64,000 nt of DNA from Amycolatopsis acididurans (GTDB lineage Bacteria; Actinomycetota; Actinomycetes; Mycobacteriales; Pseudonocardiaceae), in contig NZ_JAAXLS010000006.1 of assembly GCF_012328925.1 (NCBI RefSeq), positions 1 through 64,000 on the forward strand, written 5' to 3'. A model generated the notes under the pieces. It saw nothing but the letters and a program-made list of their open reading frames with translations. It ran no database searches and was not told the DNA's origin. The position numbers and the translations under genes are program-made. The number at the start of each line of letters is the position of its first letter. Positions within the stretch are counted from its first letter, which is position 1. Below, in pieces: positions 49,784 through 58,798 of the stretch.

Positions 49784-50252
49784 GAATTCTCGACGTCCTG
49801 ACGCGACCGCCAGCGTTTCGGTCAAAGCCGCAGCCGAGCGGGTCTACGAGCTGGTGAGCGATCCGGGTGCGCTGGCCGGCCTCGCCAGCGAATACTCCGG
49901 GCACCGCTGGCTCGGCGGTGCGTCCCGCGCCGCGGTCGGCGCCCGTTTCCGTGGCACGAACCGTCGCGGCGTGCGGCGCTGGAGCACGGTTTCGAAGGTC
50001 ACCGACGCGTCCGCGGGCAGCTGCTTCGCGTTCGACGTGAGCGCCTACGGAATCCCGGTCGCGCGGTGGCAGTACGACATCGAACCGGGCGCGGACGGCT
50101 GCGTGGTCACCGAGAGCACGTGGGATCGCCGGCCCGGCTGGTTCCGCTCGCCGAGCTCGCTGTTCACCGGGGTGTGGCAGCGCGCGCAGGAGAACCAGGC
50201 GAACATCGAGGCGACGCTGGCGCGTCTGAAGGCCGCGGCTGAAGGCTCGTGA
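49782..50252 (+). CDS. SRPBCC-family protein
   Basis: The 156-residue protein is a START/SRPBCC domain: ASVSVKAAAERVYELVSDPGALAGLASEYSGHRWL, ARFRGTNRRGVRRWSTVSKVTD, FAFDVSAYGIPVARWQYDIEP and the C-terminal helix WQRAQENQANIEATLARLK. Such proteins bind hydrophobic ligands or act as cyclases or aromatases. GTG 49782 was chosen because promoter and palindrome end there; an upstream ATG at 49752 lies inside the promoter. Its 3' end overlaps the convergent phosphatase gene by 89 bp. Confidence 0.8.
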   Translation: MNSRRPDATASVSVKAAAERVYELVSDPGALAGLASEYSGHRWLGGASRAAVGARFRGTNRRGVRRWSTVSKVTDASAGSCFAFDVSAYGIPVARWQYDIEPGADGCVVTESTWDRRPGWFRSPSSLFTGVWQRAQENQANIEATLARLKAAAEGS

Positions 50253-50766
50253 CGGCCGCGTTGCCCACGGCCACTCTCGGCACCGCCTCGCCGCGCCGCG
50301 GGTCCGCCGTCGTGGTGGCCACGCGCACCGGGCCGCCGTGGGTGACCAGGATCAGGTCGCGCCCGGCGTAGCGCGCGAGCGTGCCGTGGATGCGTTCGTA
50401 CATCTCCAGCACGCTCTCGCCGCCGGCCGGGCGCCGCGCGGGATGCCGCCACAGGCCGTCGATCGTGCCCTGGACCGTGCCCTGGGTGAACTTCAGTCCC
50501 TCGAGTTCGCCCAGATTCTGTTCGCGCAGCGACGGATCCTCGTGCACGGGCAGTCCGAGCGTCTCGGCGAGGAGCACGGCCGTGTCCCGCGCGCGCCGCA
50601 GATCGCTCGTGACGATCGCCGTCGCCCGCGTGCCGGTGAGCAGTGCCGCCGCGCGGGCCGCCTGCGCCCGGCCCGTCGCCGTCAGTGAACCGGCTCGTGC
50701 CGACTGGCCCTGCACGCGGCCGGCCACGTTCCACTCGCTCTCGCCGTGGCGCACCAGATGCAGCAT
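50164..50766 (-). CDS. Histidine phosphatase superfamily (PhoE/GpmB-like) enzyme
   Basis: The 200-residue protein has the RHG signature LVRHGESEWNVAGRVQG at its start (His about 6), the second catalytic block TSDLRRARDTA and LREQNLGELEG, and the second His in ILVTHGGPVRVA (about 155). These enzymes dephosphorylate small phosphates. It is the last gene of a minus-strand operon that includes a ComA-like synthase, so it may act on phosphosulfolactate, for which archaea and bacilli use the unrelated ComB; this is inference. The start overlaps the VOC-gene stop. The C-terminus is antisense to the SRPBCC gene. Confidence 0.8.
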   Translation of the reverse strand: MLHLVRHGESEWNVAGRVQGQSARAGSLTATGRAQAARAAALLTGTRATAIVTSDLRRARDTAVLLAETLGLPVHEDPSLREQNLGELEGLKFTQGTVQGTIDGLWRHPARRPAGGESVLEMYERIHGTLARYAGRDLILVTHGGPVRVATTTADPRRGEAVPRVAVGNAAVTSLQPRPSDAPASPRCSPGSPARAATPR

Positions 50767-51164
50767 CAGAACTGCAGCCTCGGGTCGTCGTAGTTCTTGA
50801 ACTCCAGCACGTTGTTCGACGGGTCGACGAGCGCGATCGTGCGATGCCGCTCGGCGGTGCCCTCGAACCGCACCGCCGGGCCCGCCAGCACCTTCAGCTT
50901 GCGGGTCTCCACCAGCCGCACCAGCCGGTCGAAGTCCTCGGCGCGCGCGAAGCTCACCCCGAAGTGCCTGGGGTACATCACCGCCTCCTCCGCCACGTCG
51001 TCGGAGAGGTGGCACACCAGCTGGTCGCCGAAGAAGTCGAACGTCACGCGGTCGGCGTACCGGCGGGCCATCTTGGCGCCGAGCCCGAACACGTAGAACT
51101 CCACCGCCTCGTCCAGGTCCTTGGCCGGGACCGCGATGTGGCAGGCGTCGTGCATGTCACGCAT
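50766..51164 (-). CDS. VOC/glyoxalase-family protein
   Basis: The 132-residue protein is a single-chain VOC fold with two beta-alpha-beta-beta-beta units: HDACHIAVPAKDLDEAVEFYVFGLGAKMARRYADRVTFDFFGDQLVCHL and PRHFGVSFARAEDFDRLVRLVETRKL, then RTIALVDPSNNVLEFKNYD. His and Glu metal ligands are at ACHIAV, QLVCHL, HFGV and LEFK. Possible functions are isomerase, dioxygenase or hydratase. It overlaps the ComA-like stop, within the same operon. Confidence 0.82.
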   Translation of the reverse strand: MRDMHDACHIAVPAKDLDEAVEFYVFGLGAKMARRYADRVTFDFFGDQLVCHLSDDVAEEAVMYPRHFGVSFARAEDFDRLVRLVETRKLKVLAGPAVRFEGTAERHRTIALVDPSNNVLEFKNYDDPRLQF

Positions 51165-51921
51165 TGATTGCTCCTTTGTGGACAGTGGGTTGTGCGGCAG
51201 GGAAACCGGCGGGAGCCAGCTGCAGCAACGTGTCGCCGCGCAGGCCGCGCCGCAGCGTCTCCACGCCGACGAGGTCGGCGGCGGCGATGTTGCCGAGGTT
51301 CACCTCCGGCCCGATCTCCTTGATCAGCTCGACCTGCAGGTCCTTCGTCGGTGCCTCGAACAGCAGCCGGGCCGGGTCGGTGCCGGCCAGCACCGCGCGC
51401 AGCACGTCGTCGCGCACGTGCCCGTCGGGTCTGGCCATCCCGCTGCGGCCGCTCTCCCGGGTTTCGGTGATCACCAGTTCCGCGCCCGCGTCGAGGTCCT
51501 CGCGGATCGCGCCGACCCAGTCGGCGGGCGAGAGATGCGCGGAGCGTTCGGCGTCCTTGTATCCGACCTCGGACAGCACCGGGCGGTAGGCCGACAGGCG
51601 GCGCACGTACTCGGCCTTCGTGGGCTGGTCGAGCGGGATCGTGCCGTTGGAGACCTCGATGTGGGTGGCGCCGCTGCCCTCGACCAGCGCGAGGAAATCG
51701 TCCAGCCTGCCGCCCCACAGGTAGCGCTCGAACAGCGTGCCGCCGAAGTAGTACCCGATCCCGGCTTCCCGCAGCACCGCGGTCTTGCGGTCCAGATCCC
51801 GGGTCACCAGAGCGGTGCCCCAGCCGAACTTGACGAGGTCGACGTAGTCGCCGTGGCTGGCGATCACATCGGTGAACTGTCCCGTGGGCAAACCTGGGTC
51901 GATCATCATGGTGGTGCTCAT
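51157..51921 (-). CDS. ComA-like phosphosulfolactate synthase
   Basis: The 254-residue protein is a TIM barrel of the ComA family: VDLVKFGWGTALV, LREAGIGYYFGGTLFERYLWGGRLDDFLALVEG, THIEVSNGTIPL, LSEVGYKDAE, IREDLDAGAELVITETRESG, LLFEAPTKDLQVELIKEIGPEVNLGNIAAADLVGVETLRRGLRGDTL. ComA adds sulfite to phosphoenolpyruvate to form phosphosulfolactate, the first step of archaeal coenzyme M synthesis; bacterial members make sulfolactate. ATG 51921 overlaps the acyltransferase stop. Placement with an acyl-CoA ligase and acyltransferase suggests an acylated sulfonate product rather than coenzyme M. Confidence 0.85.
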   Translation of the reverse strand: MSTTMMIDPGLPTGQFTDVIASHGDYVDLVKFGWGTALVTRDLDRKTAVLREAGIGYYFGGTLFERYLWGGRLDDFLALVEGSGATHIEVSNGTIPLDQPTKAEYVRRLSAYRPVLSEVGYKDAERSAHLSPADWVGAIREDLDAGAELVITETRESGRSGMARPDGHVRDDVLRAVLAGTDPARLLFEAPTKDLQVELIKEIGPEVNLGNIAAADLVGVETLRRGLRGDTLLQLAPAGFPAAQPTVHKGAINA

Positions 51922-53057
51922 CGGGTACCTCCTGTGGTCGCGAGTACACGGTTCTGTGCGGGTGTGGCCGGCCGGGCCCAGGCGCGGCCGGTGAGCGCGA
52001 GGCTGACCGGGGTGCGCCGGACGGCGGCGGTCAGCAGGCCCGAGACGAGGTAGATCAGCGGCAGCACGGCCAGGATCAGCACGGCCAGCACCGGCGGGCT
52101 GGACCCGGTCTGCGTCAGCGCGAGCGTCCCGGTCCAGGCCGCCACGGCCAGCGCGCCCTGCAACACCAGCGGATGCAGCAGGTAGATCCCGAACGAGGCG
52201 TCCGAGGTGGCGCGCACGAGCCGTTCCGCCGGGCGGCCGCGTTCCTGCCACAGCAGGCCGAGGGTGAGGAAGGCCCAGGCCACGGCGAAGCTTTCGAAGG
52301 TCACCGCGGGCTGGAACACCCCGCTGGCGATCAGCGGTGGCTGGCCGCCCGCGTAGACCTGCGCGAGGTAGATCCCGATTCCCCCGGCGAGCACGAGACC
52401 GCAGCCGGTCAGCACCTGGCGCGCGTAGAGCCGGGTCCAGGCGATCAGCCGGTCGCGGTGCCACGCGGCGACCGCGCCGATCAGGACGTAACCGAGGTAG
52501 CTGGGCAGGTACGGGTCCGGCATCCGCAGCCAGCCCGTGAGCGGCCCCGCCGTCCACTGCCGCTGCACGGCGAGGGAGAACACCACCTGGAAACCCAGCG
52601 CCACGACCACCAGCGCGCCGTGGCGTCTCGCGGTGACCCGTAACAGCCCGCGGATCAACGGGAACACCAGGTAGATCTGCATCGACACGAGCAGGAAGTA
52701 CAGGTGGTAGCGGGCGGTGCCGGTGAGCAGTTCGGTGACGAACGATTCGCCGAGGAACGGGCCGCCGTTGGCGAAGAAGTACAGCACCGTCCACGTCACG
52801 TACGGCACCACCACGAACAGGTAGCGCTTGCGCCAGAACTTCGGCCAGCGCACCCTGCGCAGCCCGGTCGAGTACACCAGCACGAATGCCGTCAGCAGGA
52901 AGAAAACCTCGCGGCTGACGTGGAAGGCGATCGTCAACGCTCCGAAAAGGACAGTCTGCTGGACCGGGGTGAGCGCGAGGATGTGCGTGCCGATCACCAG
53001 CCCGACCGTCAGCACCCGGACGAGATCGACGTAGTGCAGGTGCTCCTTGGCCGTCAC
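51918..53057 (-). CDS. Acyltransferase-3 family membrane protein
   Basis: The 379-residue protein has about ten membrane helices and the acyltransferase-3 pattern: YVDLVRVLTVGLVIGTHIL (motif with the His at about 21), SREVFFLLTAFVLVYSTG, WRKRYLFVVVPYVTWTVLYFF, HLYFLLVSMQIYLVFPL and SFGIYLLHPLVLQ. Such enzymes move acyl groups onto sugars, lipids or small metabolites across or at the membrane. GTG 53057 overlaps the ligase stop (GTGA). It is likely to use the acyl-CoA from the ligase upstream. Confidence 0.82.
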   Translation of the reverse strand: MTAKEHLHYVDLVRVLTVGLVIGTHILALTPVQQTVLFGALTIAFHVSREVFFLLTAFVLVYSTGLRRVRWPKFWRKRYLFVVVPYVTWTVLYFFANGGPFLGESFVTELLTGTARYHLYFLLVSMQIYLVFPLIRGLLRVTARRHGALVVVALGFQVVFSLAVQRQWTAGPLTGWLRMPDPYLPSYLGYVLIGAVAAWHRDRLIAWTRLYARQVLTGCGLVLAGGIGIYLAQVYAGGQPPLIASGVFQPAVTFESFAVAWAFLTLGLLWQERGRPAERLVRATSDASFGIYLLHPLVLQGALAVAAWTGTLALTQTGSSPPVLAVLILAVLPLIYLVSGLLTAAVRRTPVSLALTGRAWARPATPAQNRVLATTGGTR

Positions 53058-54518
53058 CGCGCCAGCTCCGCGCGCAGGGCGCGGCGCAGCACCTTGCCGG
53101 TCGGGCCGAGTGGCAGCGCGTCGGTGACTTCGATGACGGTGGGCCGTTTGTAGCGGGTGAGCCGCTGCGCGCACCATGCCGACAGCGCCTCGGCGTCGGT
53201 GTTGCGCGTGGTGGTCACGAACGCGACCGGCACCTGGCCGAGCCGTTCGTGCGGCGCGCCGACCACCGCGACCGCGGCGACCGCGGGATGGGAGAGCAGG
53301 ACGTTTTCCACTTCCTGCGGATAGATCTTCTCGCCGCCGCGGTTGATCACGTCGTCGGCGCGGCCGGCGAGGTAGAGGAAGCCGGCCTCGTCGAGCGTGC
53401 CGAGATCGCCCGTGCGCAGCCAGCCGGAGGTGTCGCGGGCCCGGCGGGTGCGCTCCGGGCCTTCGCCGTCGAGTTCGAGGTAGTCGCTCACGATCTGCGG
53501 TCCGCGCAGCAGCACCTCGCCTTCCTGGCCGGGCCCCAGCGGGCTGCCCTCCGCGTCGGCGACGATCAGTTCGACCCCGACCGGAAGCCCGACCGAACCG
53601 GTGCGGCGCGCCGCGGTCTCGACCGGATTGGCGGTGATCTGCCCGGCGGCTTCGGACATCCCGTACGTCTCCAGCACGCCGATTCCGGTGCGCTCGGTGA
53701 ACTTCCGCGCGATTTCCGGTGCCAGGGGAGCGGACGCCGAACGGGCGAAGCGGACCCGTTCGGCGGATCGTGGGGCCGGGCGCTGGGCCAGCGACGCCAG
53801 CACCGCGGGCACGGCGTTGAGCCACGTCGGCCGGAACTCCTCGACGCGGGACCAGTAGGCGTCGGCGTCGAAGCGGCGGTCGATGACCAGCGAGGCGCCG
53901 CTGACCGCCGTCGCCAGCAGGCCCATGACCTGAGCGTTGACGTGGAACAGTGGCAACGGCGTGTACCCGCGTTCGCCGGGGGCCGAATCCGTGGTGCCGC
54001 GCGACGCGCCGTGCGGCGTCCATGAGCTGCCAGCGCGACAGCGGGATTCCCTTGGGGCGCCCGGTGGTGCCGGAACTGGTAAGCAGCACGGCGGGCGCGA
54101 GCGCGGCGCCGTCGCTCGGGCGCGCGGCGGTCGTCGCCGTCCAGACGCGCCGCGGCCCGGCCAGATCCACCTGCCACACGTCGATGTCCGGCCGGATCGC
54201 CGCGTCCGCGTCGTCGGTGGCGAGCACGTCGATGCGCAACCTGGTCAGCACCTCGGCCAGTTCCGGTGCGGTGAGCCGGGGATCGATCGGAGCGGCCGTC
54301 ACGCCCGCGGACAGGCAGCCGAGGTAGGCGGCGGTGAACACGAGCGGGTCGGCGATCACGAGTCCCACCCGGGAGCCGGGCCGCACGGCCCGCCAGCGTC
54401 CGGCGTGCGCGGCCAGTGCCCCCCAGGTCAGCGCGTGCCCGTCCGAGCCACGAAGGTAGGCGACGCCGTCAGGATGCTCCTTCGCCCGCGCCGAAAGCGG
54501 GTCCTTGTCACCGAACAT
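53054..54518 (-). pseudogene. Acyl-CoA ligase (AMP-binding) gene with a frameshift
   Basis: The two halves of one ANL-type ligase lie in different frames. The N-terminal frame has the P-loop TSSGTTGRPKGIPLS (about 145-160) and the C-terminal frame resumes at LPLFHVNAQVMGLLATA and continues with ETYGMSEAAGQ, GWLRTGDLG and TGKVLRRALR. The shift is one base, between about 53985 and 54015. Apart from that the protein is full length (about 487 residues) with all ligase motifs intact. Either the gene is recently broken or a single-base sequencing error is present. It heads the ComA-like operon and would activate a carboxylic acid as its CoA thioester. Confidence 0.8.
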
Positions 54519-54611
54519 GGCCGTGAGTCTGCTGTCGCTTCCTGGGAACGCGCTGGATGCGTGTTAAGAGCAACCTGAGAACACCTCGGTTCACTTCGGT
54601 TTCGCACCCCC

Positions 54612-55580
54612 ATGCCGCACACTTGCGTCATGATTGTCTTGCGCCAACAGCGCAATCGACGAGCAACTGGACAAATAAGACGGTTGCTCGCGCTCGTTGG
54701 TGCCCTGTGCCTCGTCGCCGCCTGCTCCTCCGGCGTCGCGACCACGCCGAGCCAGCCGGTCAGCGCCCGCACGACGCTGGCCGACGGCACCACGACCGTG
54801 CACCGCGACCTGACCGTCGGCGGCCGCAAACGGGGTTACCTCGCCGTGGGGCCACACGTGCACAAGGCCGGGCTGCCGTTGTTGATCGTGCTGCACGGCA
54901 GGGGAATCAGCGCGCAACAGGAGTCCGAACGCACCGGTTTCCTCACCTACGCGCAACGCGGTCTCGCCGACATCGTGTACCCGTCCGGGATTTCGGAATC
55001 GTGGAACGCCGGACACGGGTGCTGCGGTGCCGCGGCGAAGGAGGGCATTTCCGACGTTCCGTTCGTCACCGCACTGGTCACCGATGCCACGCACTATTTC
55101 GACGCGGACTCACGCCGGATCTATCTCGTCGGCTACAGCAATGGCGCGAAACTGGCGTTCACGACCGTGTGCGCCCATCCCGGGGTGTTCGCCGCGATGG
55201 CGACCTATGGTGCGGTTCCGCTCGCCGAGTGCGGCGACGCCACCCCGATTCCGGCGCTGATCAGTGCGGGCACCGCGGATCCGCTGGTGCGGGCCGAACA
55301 TTCCGCGCCCAGTGCGTCCGTCGCGATCGAGGACACGGTGCAGCAGTGGCGGGTCCGCGACGCCTGCACCGCGTCGGACACCAAGCACATCGGACGGCTC
55401 ACGCTGACCACGTGGACCGGCTGCCGCAACGGGGTCGCGGTGGCCTCCGGCCTGTACGAGGGTGTCACCCACTACTGGCCCGCAGCGGGCAAAACCGACG
55501 CCCCGTTCACCACGCCGGTCGGCGAGGACGCCGCGGCGGGCACGGTGATGTGGGACTTCCTGGCGAGCAAGCAGTTGTGA
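54612..55580 (+). CDS. Polyhydroxybutyrate-depolymerase-like esterase lipoprotein
   Basis: The 322-residue protein has a lipoprotein signal with lipobox LVAAC (about 38; ATG 54630 is an alternative start) and an alpha/beta hydrolase fold of the LpqC/PHB-depolymerase type. The oxyanion strand LLIVLHGRGIS (about 94), nucleophile elbow VGYSNGAKLA (Ser about 178), Asp in GTADPLVR (about 221) and a late His in EGVTHYWPA (about 290) give the full triad. It should act as a surface-bound esterase or depolymerase. It is divergent from the ligase operon. Substrate is unknown. Confidence 0.8.
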   Translation: MPHTCVMIVLRQQRNRRATGQIRRLLALVGALCLVAACSSGVATTPSQPVSARTTLADGTTTVHRDLTVGGRKRGYLAVGPHVHKAGLPLLIVLHGRGISAQQESERTGFLTYAQRGLADIVYPSGISESWNAGHGCCGAAAKEGISDVPFVTALVTDATHYFDADSRRIYLVGYSNGAKLAFTTVCAHPGVFAAMATYGAVPLAECGDATPIPALISAGTADPLVRAEHSAPSASVAIEDTVQQWRVRDACTASDTKHIGRLTLTTWTGCRNGVAVASGLYEGVTHYWPAAGKTDAPFTTPVGEDAAAGTVMWDFLASKQL

Positions 55581-55665
55581 CGGGGAGGGGCCGGGCGACG
55601 CCCTGTTCGCGCGCCGGCTCGGCGAAGTCGTGCCGGATCGGCGCGCATGAGGTATCTCTGTCAGG

Positions 55666-56442
55666 GTGATACCGGTTCACGACGTCAACCCCCTGCGCCG
55701 CACGCCGTGGGTCACCTACGCGCTGGTCGCGGGCAACGTGGTGGTGTTCCTGCTGATGCCCGCCGCCGCGCACAGCCTCGCGGGCAGCACCACGCTCGCC
55801 CAGCTGTGCGATCTGCAGGCGTTCACCGAGCGGTGGGGCGCCGTGCCGAGCGAGCTGCTGCGCAACCAGGCGCCGGGACTGGTGCCCACCGGCCGCGCAG
55901 TGCTCAGCCCACAGGGGCCGGGCTGCCTGCTCGGGCCGCCGTCGTATCACAAGGTGCCGGTGCTTTCGGTGCTGACGGCGATGTTCCTGCACAGCAGCTG
56001 GACGCACCTGCTCGGCAACATGCTGTTCCTGGCGATCTTCGGCAACAACATCGAGGACCGCATGGGCCGCCTGCGGTTCCTGCTGTTCTACCTGGTGTGC
56101 GGGTACGTCGCGGGGTACGGCTTCGCGCTGACCGCGTCGTCGTCCACGCAACCGCTGATCGGGGCGTCCGGGGCGATCGCCGGTGTGCTGGGCGCCTATC
56201 TGGTGATCTTCCCCAGGGCGCGGGTGTGGGGCCTGATCCCGGTGTTGTTCTTCCTGCCGCTGCGCGTGCCGGCGTGGCTGATGCTCGGCATGTGGTTCGT
56301 TCTGCAGGCGTTCTACTCGACCGGGTACGGCACCGCGCAGGCGGCCAGCGTGGCCTACGCGGCGCACGTGATCGGCTTCGTCGTGGGCGCCTTGCTGGGT
56401 CTGGGTTTCCGGCGCACCCGGCGGGTCCGCTCGGACTGGTAG
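55666..56442 (+). CDS. Rhomboid-family intramembrane protease
   Basis: The 258-residue protein has six membrane helices and the rhomboid catalytic pair: Ser in GASGAIAG (about 168) and His in AAHVIGFVVGALLG (about 230), with HLLGNMLFLAIFGNNIEDRMG before them. These proteases cut substrates within the membrane. GTG 55666 is the first start that places the first helix normally. It is a free-standing gene. Both active residues and the WTH-LGNM motif are intact, so it is likely active. Confidence 0.85.
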   Translation: MIPVHDVNPLRRTPWVTYALVAGNVVVFLLMPAAAHSLAGSTTLAQLCDLQAFTERWGAVPSELLRNQAPGLVPTGRAVLSPQGPGCLLGPPSYHKVPVLSVLTAMFLHSSWTHLLGNMLFLAIFGNNIEDRMGRLRFLLFYLVCGYVAGYGFALTASSSTQPLIGASGAIAGVLGAYLVIFPRARVWGLIPVLFFLPLRVPAWLMLGMWFVLQAFYSTGYGTAQAASVAYAAHVIGFVVGALLGLGFRRTRRVRSDW

Positions 56443-56450
56443 GGCCGGGG

Positions 56451-57338
56451 CTACTTCTCCGGCACCCGGCCCACGGCGCCGAGGCAGACCGAGATCGCCG
56501 GGTTCTCACCCTCGGGGAGTTCGGTGTTGTGCCACGAGCGCGTGTAGTCGACGCCCGGCTCGACGAGTTGCAGTCCCTTGAAGAACTGGGCGAACTCGTC
56601 CTTCGTGCGGGTGACGAAGTCCGGTGTGGAGGTCTTGCTGTAGTGCGCGCAGAACTGCAGCGTCGACTCGCGCACCTCGGCCTGCTTCGGATCGGCGGGG
56701 TCGAGGCCGTCGACCGTGGCGTGCGAGATGGCCACCAGGCTGCCCGGCGCGAGCTTGCCGAGGTACTGCCGCAGCGTGTGTTCCGGATCGTCCGTCGGTG
56801 GCACGAAATGCAGCAGCGCCACCAGCAGCACGCACACCGGGCGGTCGAAGTCGATCAGCTCCCGCGTCTCGGGCGCCTCGAGAATGGTGTCCGGCTGGTA
56901 GAAGTCGCCGGCGACCATCGCCGCGTTCGGTTCGTCGGTCAGCATCCGCGTGCCGTGCGCGATCGCGACGGCCTCGTTGTCGACGTAGACGACCTTGGCT
57001 TCCGGATGGCGCGCGTGCGCGATCTGGTGCACCGGGCTGGTCGTGGGAATGCCGGACCCGATGTCGAGGAACTGGTCGATGCCCTCGTCCAGCGCGTACC
57101 CCACGGCGCGCACCATGAACTCGCGGTTGCTCTTGGCCACGAACGGGGCGTGCGGCATCAGCTTCAGTGCCTGCTTGCCGAACTCGCGGTCGATCGCGTA
57201 GTTGTTGTCGCCACCGAGGTACCAGTCGTAGATCCGCGACACGTTCGGACGTTCGAGGTCCACGGCCGGAGGCGTCCAGGTGGACCGGTTCATGCCGAGA
57301 TCGTCATCGGGTTCCGTCACCGGGGACTCCAGACTCAT
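56451..57338 (-). CDS. DUF574-type SAM-dependent methyltransferase
   Basis: The 295-residue protein belongs to the actinobacterial DUF574/Methyltransf_19 group: PNVSRIYDWYLGGDNNYAIDREFGKQAL at the N-terminus, SAM loop FLDIGSGIPTTSPVHQIAH (about 92), VVYVDNEAVAIAHG and the late PVCVLLVALLHFVPP. Members are numerous and often regulated, but their substrates are unknown. ATG 57338 or a few codons downstream may be used. It stands alone between rhomboid and MFS genes. Confidence 0.82.
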   Translation of the reverse strand: MSLESPVTEPDDDLGMNRSTWTPPAVDLERPNVSRIYDWYLGGDNNYAIDREFGKQALKLMPHAPFVAKSNREFMVRAVGYALDEGIDQFLDIGSGIPTTSPVHQIAHARHPEAKVVYVDNEAVAIAHGTRMLTDEPNAAMVAGDFYQPDTILEAPETRELIDFDRPVCVLLVALLHFVPPTDDPEHTLRQYLGKLAPGSLVAISHATVDGLDPADPKQAEVRESTLQFCAHYSKTSTPDFVTRTKDEFAQFFKGLQLVEPGVDYTRSWHNTELPEGENPAISVCLGAVGRVPEK

Positions 57339-57354
57339 TGTTCCGCCGTCGCCG

Positions 57355-58767
57355 TCACGATAGCAGCGAGCCCGATTCTTCCTGATCTTGGTGGCGCCGC
57401 GGATCCAGTCGCGCCGGCACGTTGAACCCGACCAGCGCTGCGGTCACCAGTGTCAGTGCCGCGGCCAGCACCACCAGCGCCGGTCCGAGCCCGATCCGGC
57501 CCGCGACCTGCGCACCCGCCAGCGGTGCGACGGCGCCACCGAGCGCGCCGACGTTGTAGGTCAGCCCGAGGCCGGCGGCCCGCGAGCGCACCGGGAAATG
57601 GTCGGCGATGTACTTCGGCAGCAACCCGGAAATTCCCGAACTCGTCGCCTGCAGCACGAAAAGCAGCAACCACAGCGCGATCACGCTGTTCGAACCCAGT
57701 GCGAACGCGGGGAAAACGAACACCAGCGACAGCACCAGCCCGCCGACATAGGCCCGGCGCGTGCCGAACCGGTCCCCGGCGAAGCCCGCCAGACACGAAC
57801 CGGCCGCGTAACCGAGCCCGGCCCACGTCAGCGCGTTGGCCACCTGTCCGGCGTTGAAGTGCAGATCGGTCTTCAAATACGTCGGCAGCAGCGACTGGAT
57901 CGGCCACGAGTAAAGGAAAGCGCAGAACACGGTGACCATCACGCCGACCGCCATCGGCCACGACCGGCCGCTGACCTGAGCCGCGAACGCCACGAAACCC
58001 AGGACGCACACCGCGATGTACAGCGGATACCACCCGCCCGCGTGCCCGGAGAAGATCAGCACCAGGCACAGTGCCACGGCCACGGCGATCGCGACGTTGA
58101 CGATCCGCCATCGCCCGCTGAGCAGGACGTTCGCGCTGGTGCCTTCCCGCTGCGGTCCGGCCTGCTCGGTCCAGTCATTGGCCTCCGGCAGCGCCCTGCG
58201 CAGCCACAACGCGAGCAGCACCGGCACGATCCCGATCCAGAACAGCCACCGCCAGCCGAGGTTCGGCACGATCAGGTCGTAGGCGCGCGCGGCGAGCACG
58301 GTGCCGATCGGGTAGGCCGACAGCAGGAACCCGCTGGCGCGGTTGCGCAACGCCGCCGGCCAGCTCTCCATCACGTAGGTGCTGCTCGACCCGTATTCGC
58401 CTGCCATTCCGATGCCGACGATGGCGCGGAAGAAGAACAGCGACCAGTAGCTCCACGCGAACCCGCACAGCGCCGTGCCCACCGCGTAGCAGACGATGCT
58501 GAGGATCATCGCGGGCCGCCGCCCGAACCGGTCGCCGAACGCGCCCAGCGCGAGCCCGCCGAACCAGCGGGACACGAAGGCGGCCGAGACCAGCGTCGCC
58601 GCGCCCGCGAGGGAGAGACCGAACTCCGCGCGGATCTCGGTCAGCACCAGCGTGATGATCACGAAGTCGAAACCGTCGAGCAGATAGCCGAGCCAGGCCG
58701 CGCTGAAGGCCTTCCACGCGCCGGGGCCGACCTGCCGGAACCAGGGGACACGGGGCTTGCCGTCCAT
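57355..58767 (-). CDS. MFS transporter for a carboxylate-type substrate
   Basis: The 470-residue protein has twelve predicted helices and MFS motifs: LGYLLDGFDFVIITLVLTEI (D-F-D in the first helix), the RxGRR loop GDRFGRRPAM and GMAGEYGSSSTYVMESWPAALRNRASGFLLS typical of the sialate/lactate/shikimate group. The second half repeats FGDRFGTRRAY. It probably imports an organic acid. ATG 58767 is used after GTG 58773. The promoter contains a perfect dyad (58799-58817), and the divergent gene encodes a FadR-type repressor that probably controls it. Confidence 0.85.
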   Translation of the reverse strand: MDGKPRVPWFRQVGPGAWKAFSAAWLGYLLDGFDFVIITLVLTEIRAEFGLSLAGAATLVSAAFVSRWFGGLALGAFGDRFGRRPAMILSIVCYAVGTALCGFAWSYWSLFFFRAIVGIGMAGEYGSSSTYVMESWPAALRNRASGFLLSAYPIGTVLAARAYDLIVPNLGWRWLFWIGIVPVLLALWLRRALPEANDWTEQAGPQREGTSANVLLSGRWRIVNVAIAVAVALCLVLIFSGHAGGWYPLYIAVCVLGFVAFAAQVSGRSWPMAVGVMVTVFCAFLYSWPIQSLLPTYLKTDLHFNAGQVANALTWAGLGYAAGSCLAGFAGDRFGTRRAYVGGLVLSLVFVFPAFALGSNSVIALWLLLFVLQATSSGISGLLPKYIADHFPVRSRAAGLGLTYNVGALGGAVAPLAGAQVAGRIGLGPALVVLAAALTLVTAALVGFNVPARLDPRRHQDQEESGSLLS

Positions 58768-58798
58768 GATCACCGCTTCATCGAGGTAGTCGTATTGG

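Noticed and set aside
47507..49801. 764-codon plus-strand frame opposite the Sel1-repeat ATPase
   Set aside because: It is antisense to repeats with clear motifs and gives Arg/Pro/Gly-rich sequence.
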